From: Silicimonas algicola
Lineage (GTDB): Bacteria; Pseudomonadota; Alphaproteobacteria; Rhodobacterales; Rhodobacteraceae
Direction of reading: 5' to 3'
Length of the DNA stretch: 64,000 nucleotides
Assembly (NCBI RefSeq): GCF_003148765.1
Contig: NZ_QGGV01000006.1
Coordinates: 186,001-250,000 of the forward strand
Below are positions 35,665 to 45,151 of the stretch, piece by piece. How positions within the stretch are numbered: the first letter of the stretch is position 1; every line of letters starts with the position of its first letter. The position numbers and the translations under genes are program-made. The notes beneath the pieces are model-generated. The model saw nothing but the letters and a program-made list of their open reading frames with translations. It was not told the origin of the DNA and did no database searches.

Positions 35665-36582
35665 ATGTCCCTCTCCGACACCGTCGCGATCCCCGCACCG
35701 CCGCATCCCGTAATGCAGGTCCTGCGGATGCTCTGGCGCGACAAGGTGGCATTGGCCGCGTCCGTCTTCCTTGTCTTCATCGTGTTCTGCGCGATCTTCG
35801 GTCCGGCCCTCTTCGAGGACATCGCGACCAAGCAGAATCTGCGCGGCCGGAACGCGGCGCCGTTCGACTTCTCGAAGGACTGGATCTTCTGGCTGGGCGG
35901 CGACGCCCTTGGCCGGCCGCTTCTGGCGCGCATCATCGTCGCGGCGCAGAACACGATCATGGTCGCGGCCGGCGCGGTGGTCTGTTCGCTGCTGATCGGC
36001 ACGACGCTCGGGCTGATCGCGGGCTATACCTCGACGCGGGTCAGCCAAGTCATCATGCGCCTGGCGGACGTCATCATGTCGTTCCCGTCGCTGCTTCTGG
36101 CCGTCATCGTTCTCTACATGCTCGCGCCCTCGGTCACGAACCTGATCATCGTGCTCGCGATCACCCGCATCCCCGTCTACCTCCGGACCTCGCGCGCCGA
36201 GGTGCTGGAGGTGCGCGAGCGCATGTTCGTCCAGGCCGCACAGGTCATGGGAGCCTCGACGGGGCGCATCGTGTTCCGCCACATCCTGCCAATCGTCTTC
36301 CCGACTCTCGTTACCATCGCCACGCTCGACTTCGCTTTCGTCATGCTCGCGGAATCGTCGTTGTCCTTTCTCGGCATTGGCATCCAGCCGCCCGAGATCA
36401 CCTGGGGCATGATGGTGGCGCAGGGCCGGCCTTATCTCACCACGGCCTGGTGGCTGTCGTTCTGGCCGGGCATGGCGATCATCCTGACGACGCTGTCGCT
36501 GAACCTGCTGTCGAACTGGATGCGCACGGCGCTGGACCCGGTGCAGCGGTGGCGGCTCGAAACGACGCCGAGGAAGAAATGA
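35665..36582 (+). CDS. ABC transporter permease (DppC/OppC type)
   Basis: A 305-residue inner-membrane permease. It has the DppC-type N-terminal helix, then the conserved GGDALGRPLLARIIVAAQNT segment near residue 78, and the coupling loop MFVQAAQVMGASTGRIVFRH near residue 195. The stretch FLGIGIQPPEITWGMMV near residue 238 is highly typical. The stop overlaps the ATPase start (ATGATG region). It is the partner of the upstream DppB-type permease. Confidence 0.92.
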   Translation: MSLSDTVAIPAPPHPVMQVLRMLWRDKVALAASVFLVFIVFCAIFGPALFEDIATKQNLRGRNAAPFDFSKDWIFWLGGDALGRPLLARIIVAAQNTIMVAAGAVVCSLLIGTTLGLIAGYTSTRVSQVIMRLADVIMSFPSLLLAVIVLYMLAPSVTNLIIVLAITRIPVYLRTSRAEVLEVRERMFVQAAQVMGASTGRIVFRHILPIVFPTLVTIATLDFAFVMLAESSLSFLGIGIQPPEITWGMMVAQGRPYLTTAWWLSFWPGMAIILTTLSLNLLSNWMRTALDPVQRWRLETTPRKK

Positions 36583-38207
36583 TGGCCGGCCACCTGCTCG
36601 AGGTTCGCGGCCTTTCGGTCGACTTCCATACCGCGCAGGGCGCGGTCCATGCCGTGCGGAATGTCTCGTGGCACCTCGACCGAGGCGAGACGCTGGCGAT
36701 CCTCGGCGAAAGCGGATCGGGCAAGTCGGTGTCGGCCAGTGCCATCATGAACCTGATCGATTGCCCGCCGGGCGATATCGACTCGGGCGAGGTCCTGTTC
36801 GAGGGCCGGGACGTCCTGAAAATGTCCGACGAGCAGCGGCGTCAGCTCAACGGCAAGCGGATCGCGATGATCTTCCAGGACCCGCTCAGCCACCTGAACC
36901 CGGTCTATACCGTCGGCTTCCAGATCATGGAGACGATGACGACACACGGCGTGTCGAAGGCCGATGCGCGGGCGCGGACGCTCGAGCTGATGGAGAGGGT
37001 CGGTATCCCCGACTTCGGGACCAAGATCGACGCCTATCCGCACCAGTTCTCGGGCGGTCAGCGGCAGCGGCTGATGATCGCGATGGCGCTTGCGCTGAAG
37101 CCCGACATCCTGATTGCCGACGAACCCACGACCGCGCTCGACGTGACGGTGCAGGCGCAGATCCTGGCGCTGCTGGAGGAGCTTCAGAAAGAGACCGGAA
37201 TGGGTCTCCTTCTCATCACCCACGACCTTGGCGTCGTGGCCGAGGTGGCCGACCGCGTCGTCGTGATGAACTCGGGCGAGATCGTCGAGACCGGCAGCGC
37301 CGCCGAGGTCTACCGCAACCCGCACCACCCCTATACGAAGAAACTGATCTCGGCCGTTCCGGGGACGGGCGGCATGGCGGCGTCTCTGGGAACCGGCATC
37401 AGGCCCCTTCTCGACGTGCAGGGCATCTCGAAGCGCTTCGGGGATTTCCTCGCGCTCGACGAGGCGACGTTCACCGTCCTTCCGGGCGAGACGGTCGCCA
37501 TCGTGGGAGAGTCCGGCTCGGGCAAGTCGACGCTGGCGAAGGCGCTTCTGCGCCTGATCGAGCCCACGTCGGGCGCGGCCTTCTACGACAGCCGAGACCT
37601 GGTGACGATGCCGCCGAAGGAGCTGTTCGAGCTTCGCCGGGACATCCAGATGGTGTTCCAGGACCCCACGCAGTCGCTCAATCCGCGCATGTCGGTCTAT
37701 CAGATCGTGTCCGAGGCCTTCGCGATCCATCGAGATATCCTGCCGAAGGATCGCTGGCAGGGCAGGGTGCGCGAGCTTCTGGAACAGGTCGGGCTCGACG
37801 CCAGCCATATGCGGCGTTACCCGCACCAGTTCTCGGGCGGCCAGCGGCAGCGTATCGCCATCGCACGGGCGCTGGCGTTGGAGCCGAAGCTGATCATCTG
37901 CGACGAGGCGGTTTCGGCGCTGGACGTGTCGATCCAGGCGCAGGTTATCCGCTTGTTGCGCGGGCTTCAGGAGCGGCTGCACCTCAGCTATCTGTTCATC
38001 GCACACGACCTGCCCCTTGTGCGCGACTTCGCGCACCGGGTCGTCGTTATGCAGGCCGGGCGCATCGTCGAACAGGGGCCGGTCAGGCAGATCTTCGAAG
38101 CGCCGCAGGCCGACTATACGCGGAGCCTCATCGCCGCCAGCCTGCACCCGGATCCCGAGGTTCAGGCCGAGCGGCGTGCCGTGCGCGAGCTTCGGAGGGA
38201 GGCGTGA
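36579..38207 (+). CDS. ABC transporter fused dual ATP-binding protein (DppD-DppF type)
   Basis: A 542-residue fusion of two ATPases that energise the dipeptide-type importer. The first half has Walker A GESGSGKS near residue 43, signature [15 protein letters not shown] near 160 and Walker [13 protein letters not shown]. The second half has Walker [10 protein letters not shown] near 310, signature [15 protein letters not shown] near 415 and Walker [13 protein letters not shown], where A replaces the usual P after DE. Oligopeptide/dipeptide C-terminal segments follow each half. ATG 36579 overlaps the permease stop, with a second ATG immediately behind it. Fused ATPases of this kind (GsiA/YejF-like) are common in alphaproteobacteria. 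Confidence 0.92.
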
Positions 38208-39172
38208 CGGTGCCCAAGCGCGACATTCTCGTGATGCACTGGCTGCGGCCGATCGCCATGACGCAGCTCGAAGCAGCCTACACCCTGCATCGCTACGACG
38301 AAGCCGCAGACCGTGACGCGTTCCTTGCCGAATTCGGACCTCGCTGCGTGGGCATCGCCACCAATGGCCATGCTCCACTGACCAAAAACGACTTGCAGCA
38401 CCTGCCGAAGGTCGAGATCGTCGCCTGTTCCTCGGCCGGGTTCGAACCCATCGACGTGGATGCCCTGAGGGAGCGCGGGATCGCCTTCACCAACACCTCG
38501 GCAGCCCTGCTGGACGATGTGGCCGACACTGCGCTGATGCTGACGATTGCCGCTCGCCGACACCTCGTGCGCGCGCACGCTTACGTCGAACGGGGGGACT
38601 GGGGACGGAAGGGCATGTATCCGCTTCTGTCCACCATGCGCGGCAAGAAGGCGGGGATCGTCGGCCTCGGTAACATCGGGCGGGCCATCGCGGCGCGTTT
38701 CGAACCGCTGGGTCTTGAGATCGGCTATACCTCGCGAAGCCGGAAGCCGGGAACCTATCGGTACTTCCCACAGGTCCGCGATCTGGCGGAATGGTCCGAT
38801 ATCCTTGCCGTGGTGGTGCCGGGCGGCGCCGAGACGGACAACATGATCGACGGCCCGGTGCTGGAGGCGCTTGGACCAGAGGGGACGCTGGTCAACGTGG
38901 CGCGGGGAAGCGTCGTCGACGAACCTGCCCTCATTGAAGCGCTTACCAGTGGCAAACTGGGTTCGGCGGCGCTGGACGTCTTCTGGAACGAACCCCATGT
39001 CGATCCGGCACTGTCCTCCCTTCCGAACGTGACGCTCTATCCGCATCACGCCAGCGGCACCGAGGAGACGCGTGACGCCATGGCGCAACTCGTCGTCGAC
39101 AACCTGGCAGCACACTTCGCCGGCAAGCCGCTTCTGACGCCTGTGCACGACCTTCCCGCGCAGTCGCGCTGA
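38204..39172 (+). CDS. D-isomer specific 2-hydroxyacid dehydrogenase
   Basis: A 322-residue NAD(P)-dependent dehydrogenase interconverting 2-keto acids and D-2-hydroxyacids. The Rossmann motif GLGNIGRAIA is near residue 152, the substrate arginine is in NVARGSVVDE (about 233), the catalytic glutamate in the SAALDVFWNEPHVD segment (about 262) and the catalytic histidine in LYPHHASGTEET (about 285). It resembles glyoxylate/hydroxypyruvate reductases. The GTG start overlaps the ATPase stop (GTGA) and has GGAGGGA upstream, so it is cotranscribed with the importer. A cargo yielding a 2-keto or 2-hydroxy acid is therefore plausible. Confidence 0.9.
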   Translation: MTVPKRDILVMHWLRPIAMTQLEAAYTLHRYDEAADRDAFLAEFGPRCVGIATNGHAPLTKNDLQHLPKVEIVACSSAGFEPIDVDALRERGIAFTNTSAALLDDVADTALMLTIAARRHLVRAHAYVERGDWGRKGMYPLLSTMRGKKAGIVGLGNIGRAIAARFEPLGLEIGYTSRSRKPGTYRYFPQVRDLAEWSDILAVVVPGGAETDNMIDGPVLEALGPEGTLVNVARGSVVDEPALIEALTSGKLGSAALDVFWNEPHVDPALSSLPNVTLYPHHASGTEETRDAMAQLVVDNLAAHFAGKPLLTPVHDLPAQSR

Positions 39173-39284
39173 GGCCGGGTCCGTCGATCAGCGGTGCGTC
39201 TCGGTCAGGCGTGGCGCTTTCTCCATCTCGAAGCTCTCGGAGAGGTGCTTTCGTTCGGCGCATCATCCGCGCCTGAGGCAGGCA

Positions 39285-40292
39285 TCAGCCCGAATGCATC
39301 GCCCATAGTGCTGCATCGACCGTGACGCCGTCCTTCAGCTGGCGCGCCTTTCGGGCCAACGCCGCCTCGCCCGGCAGGCGCACCGGGTTCGCCGGGTCGA
39401 TCGGCCGGGCGGTGCGGCAGAGGTCCGAGACGTGTCCCATCACCCCGCCAAGCGCGTCGAGGCCGCCGAAGGCCTCGGGGTCGATGACCTGAACGAAGAC
39501 GTTTGCGCCGAGGAAAGACGTCTCGTCGGCCCGGCCCTTGCCGGCGAGGCCCGAGGTCAGGGCTTCGACCATCAGTCCCATGGCATAGCCCTTGTGACCG
39601 GCGTCGAGACCGCCGAGCGGGAGGATCACCTCGCTCTCCTGCGGATCGGTCGTCGCCTTCCCGTCCTCGCGGATCACCCAAGGGTGCGGAAGCGACCGCC
39701 CCTCGCGCGCCAGTTGGCGCACGAGGCTGTTCGACGTGACCGAGGTCGAGATGTCGATGAGGATCGGCTGGTCGTCCGTCGGATAGCCGATGGCGATCGG
39801 GCTGGGCGAAAGGACCGCCGATGTACCGCCCGCGGGCGCCACGGTCGCCGATTGCGGCGCCGAGGTCTGCAGTTGAAGGATCATCCCCCGCCTCGCCACG
39901 GGTTCGAGGTAGGCGGCAAGGCAGGCGATGTGAAAGCTTCGCCGGATCACGATGGTGCCGGTGCCATGGGTGCGCGCCATCGTCTCGGCCTCTGCTATGG
40001 CCTTAAGCGTCAGCCAGGCACCAGGAAGGCGCTTGCCGTCCCAGAGCTGCGCGGCGCCGCGCTTCGACAGGACATCGGGTGCGCCGGACGACGCCATCGT
40101 GCCGTCCCGAATGCAGTCGAGGTACATCTTCAGAAGCGCGATCCCGTGTGTGCGGTGACCCAACAGGTCTGCTTCGGCGAGGATCGTCGCCGTATCCTGC
40201 GCCATCCCGGCCTCGAGTCCGGCCTGTTCCAGCCGCTCGGCCATGCGGCCGCGAAGGACGTCCGCGTCCACGAGAGCCGTATCGTCTACCAT
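39285..40292 (-). CDS. LDH2 family malate/lactate/ureidoglycolate dehydrogenase
   Basis: A 335-residue NAD(P)-dependent oxidoreductase of the LDH2/MDG2 family, which differs in fold from Rossmann-type lactate dehydrogenases. The catalytic-region GHRTHGIALLK is near residue 47, the cofactor segment around GTIVIRRSFHIACLA near 115 and GLDAGHKGYAMGLMVE near 230. Known substrates are malate, L-lactate, ureidoglycolate, sulfolactate and delta-1-piperideine-2-carboxylate. I chose ATG 40292, where MVDDTALVDADVLR begins. It lies 148 bases beyond the small membrane protein gene at the end of the TRAP-amidase operon and may have its own promoter. Confidence 0.85.
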   Translation of the reverse strand: MVDDTALVDADVLRGRMAERLEQAGLEAGMAQDTATILAEADLLGHRTHGIALLKMYLDCIRDGTMASSGAPDVLSKRGAAQLWDGKRLPGAWLTLKAIAEAETMARTHGTGTIVIRRSFHIACLAAYLEPVARRGMILQLQTSAPQSATVAPAGGTSAVLSPSPIAIGYPTDDQPILIDISTSVTSNSLVRQLAREGRSLPHPWVIREDGKATTDPQESEVILPLGGLDAGHKGYAMGLMVEALTSGLAGKGRADETSFLGANVFVQVIDPEAFGGLDALGGVMGHVSDLCRTARPIDPANPVRLPGEAALARKARQLKDGVTVDAALWAMHSG

Positions 40293-40440
40293 GCGATTTT
40301 TCCTTTCGGCAACTGTCGGGGGCGCGTCTGGAGGCCAACCCCAAAGCACCTGATGGCGAGGACGGAATGCCTGAGGGGCGCAAGAAGGGACCCTTGCGCA
40401 AGACCGAGATCAGGTCGAAACGCGATACCAGTTCTGACGT

Positions 40441-40602
40441 CTAGTCCCGTTTCCCACGGTTCGCGGTCACGAAGTCATAGGCGACCAGGACCAGCGTCAG
40501 GACGATGATCGCAACAAGGTCGGGGCTCGGGACTTCGACCGCCAGGATCAGGACGAACGCCGCGAAGGTCGCGAAGGCGATAAATGCGAGTAGCTTGTTC
40601 AT
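40441..40602 (-). CDS. Small hydrophobic membrane protein (53 residues)
   Basis: The sequence encodes 53 residues with two hydrophobic helices (about 4-22 and 29-43) separated by VEVPSPD, and a basic C-terminus ending TANRGKRD. It lies 15 bases after the amidase stop on the same strand, so it is probably cotranscribed with the TRAP genes and amidase. I do not recognise the family. Codon use with G or C at third positions, like that of its neighbours, supports it being a real gene rather than chance. Confidence 0.6.
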   Translation of the reverse strand: MNKLLAFIAFATFAAFVLILAVEVPSPDLVAIIVLTLVLVAYDFVTANRGKRD

Positions 40603-40617
40603 CTGCGGTCCATCCCT

Positions 40618-41967
40618 TCAGCCATCCATCCGATCATAGAGCCATCTTGCCGTGCGTAACAGCCGCGCATCGTTGCCTCGGCCCCCGACAAGCTGGACCC
40701 CCATGGGCAGCCCGTTGCTTGCGGTCATGATGGGTATCGTCACTGCGGGCGTGCCGCAAAGCGTCCAGAGGCCGTTGAAGATCGCATCGCCCGTGCTTTC
40801 GAGACCCTCGGGCGCCGGGCCGGTCGCCGCCGGACAGAGTATCGCGTCGCAGCGCTCGAGAATAGCCTCGATGGCGGCGTACAGGATGTCCGGCCAGTCG
40901 AGCGCGGCAAGGTAGTCGCGCACGGGGATGACGGCTCCCTTGCGGATCGCGTCCCGCGTCTCGTCCCCCAGAAGGTCGGCGCCCTCGCGTTCGTAGCGGT
41001 GATAATAGCGGGACATCTCGGCCTGGTTGACCCGCAGCCTGATCTCTGCTGCGTCGTCGAAGACCTCGGGAAGTTCGACGCTGAACGCCTGTTCGCCCAA
41101 ATCCTCCTCCAGAGCGGCGAGGCCGTCCTTCATGTCCTCGTGCGCGCCTTCCCAGCCCGGAGGCCGGACGATGGCGAACACAGGCGGCATGACCGGCTCG
41201 GTCATGGCCGTGCGCTCCAGCGCCGGAAAGGCGGCAGGCGCACTGGCGGGGTCGGCGGAATCGTATCCGAAGAGGACATCGGCGAGCATGGCCGCGCCGA
41301 GAGGGTCGGCAGCGAATACGCCCACGGTGTCCAGCGTGTGCGACTGCATCAGCACACCGCGCCGCGAGATCGACCCGAAGGTGGGCATGAACCCGGTGAC
41401 GCCGCAATACGAGGCGGGACGGATGCAGGAGCCCCCGGTCTGCGTGCCGACGGCCAGCGGGACCATGCCGTCGCCGACCGCCGCCGCCGAGCCCGCGGAG
41501 GATCCTCCGGGCGTATGGGCCGGATTGTGCGGATTGCGGGTCCGTGCCGGGTGGGTGAAGGCCAGTTCGGTCGTGACCGTCTTGCCCAGGATGATCGCGC
41601 CTGCCGACTTCAGCCGCTCGACGATATGCGCGTCCTTGCGCGGCACGCGACCGGCGTCGAGCGCAGCTCCGTTCTCGGTCGGAATTCTCGCGGTGTCGAT
41701 GATGTCCTTCAGGCCGACCGGCAGTCCGTGCAGCGCCCCGAGCGGCCGGCCGGTCCGACGGAGAGCGTCCATCGTTTTGGCCTGATGGCGGGCCAGTTCG
41801 GGGTCGAACCAGGCCCAGGCGCCGATCTCGGGTTCCCGCGCCTCGATCCTTGCGATGCAGGCCTCGACGAGCGTGATCGCGTCCAGCGCGCCGGACGCCA
41901 GCCGGTCCCGCAGGACGACGGCGCCGAGCGACAGCAGGCTTTCGGACTTCGCGGCCTTACCGGCCAT
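40618..41967 (-). CDS. Amidase (GatA-like amidase signature family)
   Basis: A 449-residue serine hydrolase of the amidase signature family. The Ser-cisSer-Lys triad can be placed at the lysine in GLPVGLKDI (about 72), the serine in GGSSAGSAAAV (about 150) and the second serine in TQTGGSCIRPASYCG (about 174), of which the glycine-rich part is characteristic. It would hydrolyse a carboxamide to acid and ammonia. I chose ATG 41967, which overlaps the TRAP permease stop by 11 bases. The substrate imported by the TRAP system may be the amide. Confidence 0.85.
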   Translation of the reverse strand: MAGKAAKSESLLSLGAVVLRDRLASGALDAITLVEACIARIEAREPEIGAWAWFDPELARHQAKTMDALRRTGRPLGALHGLPVGLKDIIDTARIPTENGAALDAGRVPRKDAHIVERLKSAGAIILGKTVTTELAFTHPARTRNPHNPAHTPGGSSAGSAAAVGDGMVPLAVGTQTGGSCIRPASYCGVTGFMPTFGSISRRGVLMQSHTLDTVGVFAADPLGAAMLADVLFGYDSADPASAPAAFPALERTAMTEPVMPPVFAIVRPPGWEGAHEDMKDGLAALEEDLGEQAFSVELPEVFDDAAEIRLRVNQAEMSRYYHRYEREGADLLGDETRDAIRKGAVIPVRDYLAALDWPDILYAAIEAILERCDAILCPAATGPAPEGLESTGDAIFNGLWTLCGTPAVTIPIMTASNGLPMGVQLVGGRGNDARLLRTARWLYDRMDG

Positions 41968-43375
41968 AGAAGAGTTCCGGCAGATAGAAGACGATCTGCG
42001 GGAAGACATACATCAGGATCATCGAGATGAAGACGCAGACCAGGAAGGGCATGACACCCTTGAAGATCTGCGTGAGCCGAACCTCGGGCGGAGCGATGCC
42101 CTTGAGGTAGTAGGCCGACATCGCCATCGGTGGAGTCAGGAAACTGGTCTGCAGGTTCAGCGCGACGAGGATGCCGAAGAACAGCGGATCGACCTCGAAG
42201 ATCGCGAGAAGCGGCAGGAAGATGGGGACGAAGATGATGATGATCTCCGACCACTCCAGCGGCCATCCGAGAAGGAAGATGATGATCTGCGCGAGGATCA
42301 GGAACATCAGCGGCGAAAGGTTCAGCGACTGCACGAACTCCGAGATTACCTGCTCGCCGCCGAGGTATGAGAAGACTGCCGAGAAGGTGTAGGATCCCAC
42401 GAACAGCCAGCACACCATCGCCGTTGTGCGCACCGTGAGGTAGACGCTCTCGCGCATGCGCTGCCACGTCATCGCCCGGTAGATGAAGGCCAGGAATATG
42501 CCGCCAAGGGCCCCGATGGAGGCGGCCTCGGTCGGTGTCGCCAGTCCGAACAGGATCGAGCCCAGCACCGCTAGGATGAGGAACGCGAGAGGAAGGAACG
42601 ACGTCAGGATCATGACGATGAGCTGGCGGGCAGGGACGTCCGGGACTTCTTCGTCGGTCGGGCGTGGTGCCACCGAAGGCTGAAGGATCGACCGTCCGAT
42701 CACGTAGATCAGGTAAAGGCCGACGAGGGTAAGGCCCGGAAGCAGCGCTGCCGCATAGAGCCGAACGATCGAGACGCCCGACGCCGCCGCATAGACGATC
42801 AGCATGATCGACGGCGGGATCAGGATGCCCAGGGTTCCGCCGGCGCAGATGATCCCGCTGGCGAACGAAGGATCATAGCGCGCCTTCAGCATCTGCGGCA
42901 GCGCCAGAAGTCCCATCAGCGTGACGACCGCGCCCACGATGCCCGTGGCGGTCGCGAACAGGGCGCAGGTGATCAGCGCAGCGACCCCCATCGAGCCCGG
43001 GACGTTCTTCGAGGCGACGTTCAGGGTCGAGAACAGCCGGTCGACGATGTTCGACCTCTCGACGATGTAGCCCATGAAGAGGAACAGCGGCACCGCCGTC
43101 AGCACCTCGTTCGACATGACCGTATAGGTCTGGTTGACGAAGAGGTCGAAAATTCTGTTGTTCGCGAACCCCTCCAGCCAGGTGGTCCAGGAGTCCCAAT
43201 AGCTGGCCGTCTCGTCCAGGCGGTCGAAGGTCCGCCACATTCTGCCTTCGTCGTAGTAGGCGAAGTAGCCGAAACCTATCCCCATCGCCATCAGGGTGAA
43301 GGCGATAGGGAACCCCAGGAAGACGAAGACGATGAACAGCCCCAGCATTACCAGGGCGATTTGCGGGTCGGTCAT
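41957..43375 (-). CDS. TRAP transporter large permease (DctM)
   Basis: A 472-residue, 12-13 helix membrane protein that forms the sodium-coupled substrate channel of a TRAP importer. Typical DctM segments are PLFLFMGYIVERSNI (about 95), TGIVGAVVTLMGLLALP (about 140), GTLGILIPPSIMLIVYA (about 180) and LNLQTSFLTPPMA (about 420). It is coupled to the DctQ gene (ATGA overlap). The long loop near residue 60-75 and the order of genes P-Q-M are usual for the family. Substrates of such systems are often organic acids or amides. Confidence 0.93.
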   Translation of the reverse strand: MTDPQIALVMLGLFIVFVFLGFPIAFTLMAMGIGFGYFAYYDEGRMWRTFDRLDETASYWDSWTTWLEGFANNRIFDLFVNQTYTVMSNEVLTAVPLFLFMGYIVERSNIVDRLFSTLNVASKNVPGSMGVAALITCALFATATGIVGAVVTLMGLLALPQMLKARYDPSFASGIICAGGTLGILIPPSIMLIVYAAASGVSIVRLYAAALLPGLTLVGLYLIYVIGRSILQPSVAPRPTDEEVPDVPARQLIVMILTSFLPLAFLILAVLGSILFGLATPTEAASIGALGGIFLAFIYRAMTWQRMRESVYLTVRTTAMVCWLFVGSYTFSAVFSYLGGEQVISEFVQSLNLSPLMFLILAQIIIFLLGWPLEWSEIIIIFVPIFLPLLAIFEVDPLFFGILVALNLQTSFLTPPMAMSAYYLKGIAPPEVRLTQIFKGVMPFLVCVFISMILMYVFPQIVFYLPELFYGR

Positions 43376-43962
43376 GGATGCGAGCCCTTTTCGGCCTCGT
43401 TGGCCTTCCTGATAAGCAGATCTTCGGTTTCGAAGACGTCTTCCTCGGCCTCGATCCAGACGTTCGTGCGGATCGCGATCAGGCATCGGCAGACTTGAGC
43501 GATCCCCTGAATGAACAGCAGGATTCCCGCCGCGACGATCACGGTCTTGAATTGGTAGATCGGCACGCCGGCCGGACTGTTGATGCTGACCTCGCCGTAT
43601 TGCCAGGACCGCGCCGCATATTTCCAGCCGGAGAAGATCAGGGCGAGCACCCCAGGGAAGAAGAAGAGGAAATAAAGGACGAGGTCGAGCTTTGCCTGCG
43701 TCCTCGGCTGCCACAGGCGATAGAGGAAGTCGCCTCGCACGTGACCGCCGCGCGACAGCGTGTAGGCGCCGCCCATCATGAACAGCGTTCCGTACATGAT
43801 GAAGGATACATCCAGCGCCCAGGCGGTGGGGTCGTTCAGCACATATCGGACGAAGACTTCATATCCGGTGCCGACCGCCATAAGGACGATCAGCCAGGCG
43901 AAGGCCTTGCCGAACCACGCCGACAAGCTGTCGGCAAAGCGAATGAATCCGATCAAGTGCAC
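43372..43962 (-). CDS. TRAP transporter small permease (DctQ)
   Basis: A 196-residue membrane protein with four predicted helices, the small subunit that pairs with the DctM permease. The family features SFIMYGTLFMMGGAYTLSRGGHVRGD near residue 52 and LDLVLYFLFFFPGVLALIF near 92 are present. The C-terminal tail after residue 175 is charged (EAEEDVFETEDLL). It sits between the binding-protein gene and DctM, coupled to DctM by a four-base overlap, and a GC-rich hairpin precedes it. Its length is at the upper end for DctQ. Confidence 0.92.
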   Translation of the reverse strand: MHLIGFIRFADSLSAWFGKAFAWLIVLMAVGTGYEVFVRYVLNDPTAWALDVSFIMYGTLFMMGGAYTLSRGGHVRGDFLYRLWQPRTQAKLDLVLYFLFFFPGVLALIFSGWKYAARSWQYGEVSINSPAGVPIYQFKTVIVAAGILLFIQGIAQVCRCLIAIRTNVWIEAEEDVFETEDLLIRKANEAEKGSHP

Positions 43963-43981
43963 CTCCTGCCCGCATCACTGA

Positions 43982-44005
43982 CCCCGGCGCGTTGTCGCGC
44001 CGGGG
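43982..44005 (-). terminator. Perfect hairpin between TRAP binding-protein and permease genes
   Basis: CCCCGGCGCG and CGCGCCGGGG (43982-43991, 43996-44005) pair around TTGT, just after the DctP stop and before the DctQ start. It has no U-tract. This is the same position as the hairpins in the ABC operons. Confidence 0.6.
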
Positions 44006-44026
44006 CAGTTTCCCCAACCCCTCTTA

Positions 44027-45151
44027 TCAGAGGGCGAGCTTGCCCGGGAAGTAGTGCTCGAAGGCGAGGGCGTAGTCGGGAGCGTTCATCAGCTCGTAGT
44101 AGGCAACACGCTCCACCCACTCGCGCTGGCTGTCGAGCGTGCGCTTCATGAATTCGTCCTGCTCAAGCTCGGTGATCAGTTCGTCCCATGCGGCGAGCTG
44201 GGCGTCGAGGATCTCCTTCGACGTCCTGCGCACGTTCACGCCGCCTGCCTGTAGTTCGGCCAGGTCGGTCGAATACTGCTTCATGGCTTTCGCGGTGTTC
44301 GCGGTCGAAGCGGCCTCGACGCTGTATTTCAGGATCGCCTGAAGGTCGGGCTCCAGATCTTCGAGGAAGGTGCGCGAGAACAGGAACTCGAAGCTTTCGG
44401 ACGCCTGGTGGTAGGAGGAGAGATAGTAGTTCTTCGCCACGTCCTGGGCGCCGAAGCGGCGGTCCGAGGTCGGGTTGTTGAACTCGAAGGCGTCGATGAC
44501 GCCCCGTTCCATCGCCGGAACGATCTCGCCGCCCGGAAGCTGGGCGACGGACATGCCGAGCTTGGCCATCAGATCGGCCGCAAGTCCGACGGTACGGTAC
44601 TTGAAGCCCTGCAGGTCGGCGACGGTGTTCACCTCTCCCTTGAACCAGCCGAACGGCTGCGCGAACATCGGGAAGCCTAGGTAGCCGACCACGTCGAGAC
44701 CCATGATGTCCTGGGTCAGCTCGCGATAAAGCTCCTGTCCGCCGCCTTCGTAGAACCAGCTGAGCATCGTGGTGGCCGAGCCGCCGAATACGGGACCGGT
44801 GCCGAAGAGCGACGCGGCCTTGTTCTTTCCATACCAGTAGACCGGCACCGAATGCGCGGCATCGAGAACGCCGTCGTTGACGGCATCGAGCACCTGGAAC
44901 GCGCCCACGACCGCACCGGCCGGAAGCACGTCCACCTTGAGGCGACCGGCGGACATTTCGTCCACGCGCATCGCGTAATCCTTGGCGAATTCGTCCCAGA
45001 TGTCGGATGCCGGCCAGGACGTCTGCATTTTGACGACCAGCGGCGATTGCGCCAGCACCGCCGGGGCGGCCAGCATGGCTCCGGTCGCGGCGGTTCCGGC
45101 AAGTGCGCTCTTTTTCAGAAACGAGCGACGGTCGTATGTCTTGTTGGTCAT
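44027..45151 (-). CDS. TRAP transporter substrate-binding protein (DctP family, Tat signal)
   Basis: A 374-residue periplasmic binding protein. The N-terminus has a twin-arginine signal (RRSFLKKSALAG, residues about 8-19) with cleavage near APAVLA. The domain order is the DctP fold; ERGVIDAFEFNNPTSDRRFG near residue 205 includes the conserved region that fixes the ligand carboxylate. This arrangement resembles the alpha-keto-acid-binding TakP/FcbT1 group. It is the first gene of the TRAP, amidase and small-membrane-protein operon. A carboxylate ligand is likely, but not proven by sequence. Confidence 0.9.
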   Translation of the reverse strand: MTNKTYDRRSFLKKSALAGTAATGAMLAAPAVLAQSPLVVKMQTSWPASDIWDEFAKDYAMRVDEMSAGRLKVDVLPAGAVVGAFQVLDAVNDGVLDAAHSVPVYWYGKNKAASLFGTGPVFGGSATTMLSWFYEGGGQELYRELTQDIMGLDVVGYLGFPMFAQPFGWFKGEVNTVADLQGFKYRTVGLAADLMAKLGMSVAQLPGGEIVPAMERGVIDAFEFNNPTSDRRFGAQDVAKNYYLSSYHQASESFEFLFSRTFLEDLEPDLQAILKYSVEAASTANTAKAMKQYSTDLAELQAGGVNVRRTSKEILDAQLAAWDELITELEQDEFMKRTLDSQREWVERVAYYELMNAPDYALAFEHYFPGKLAL

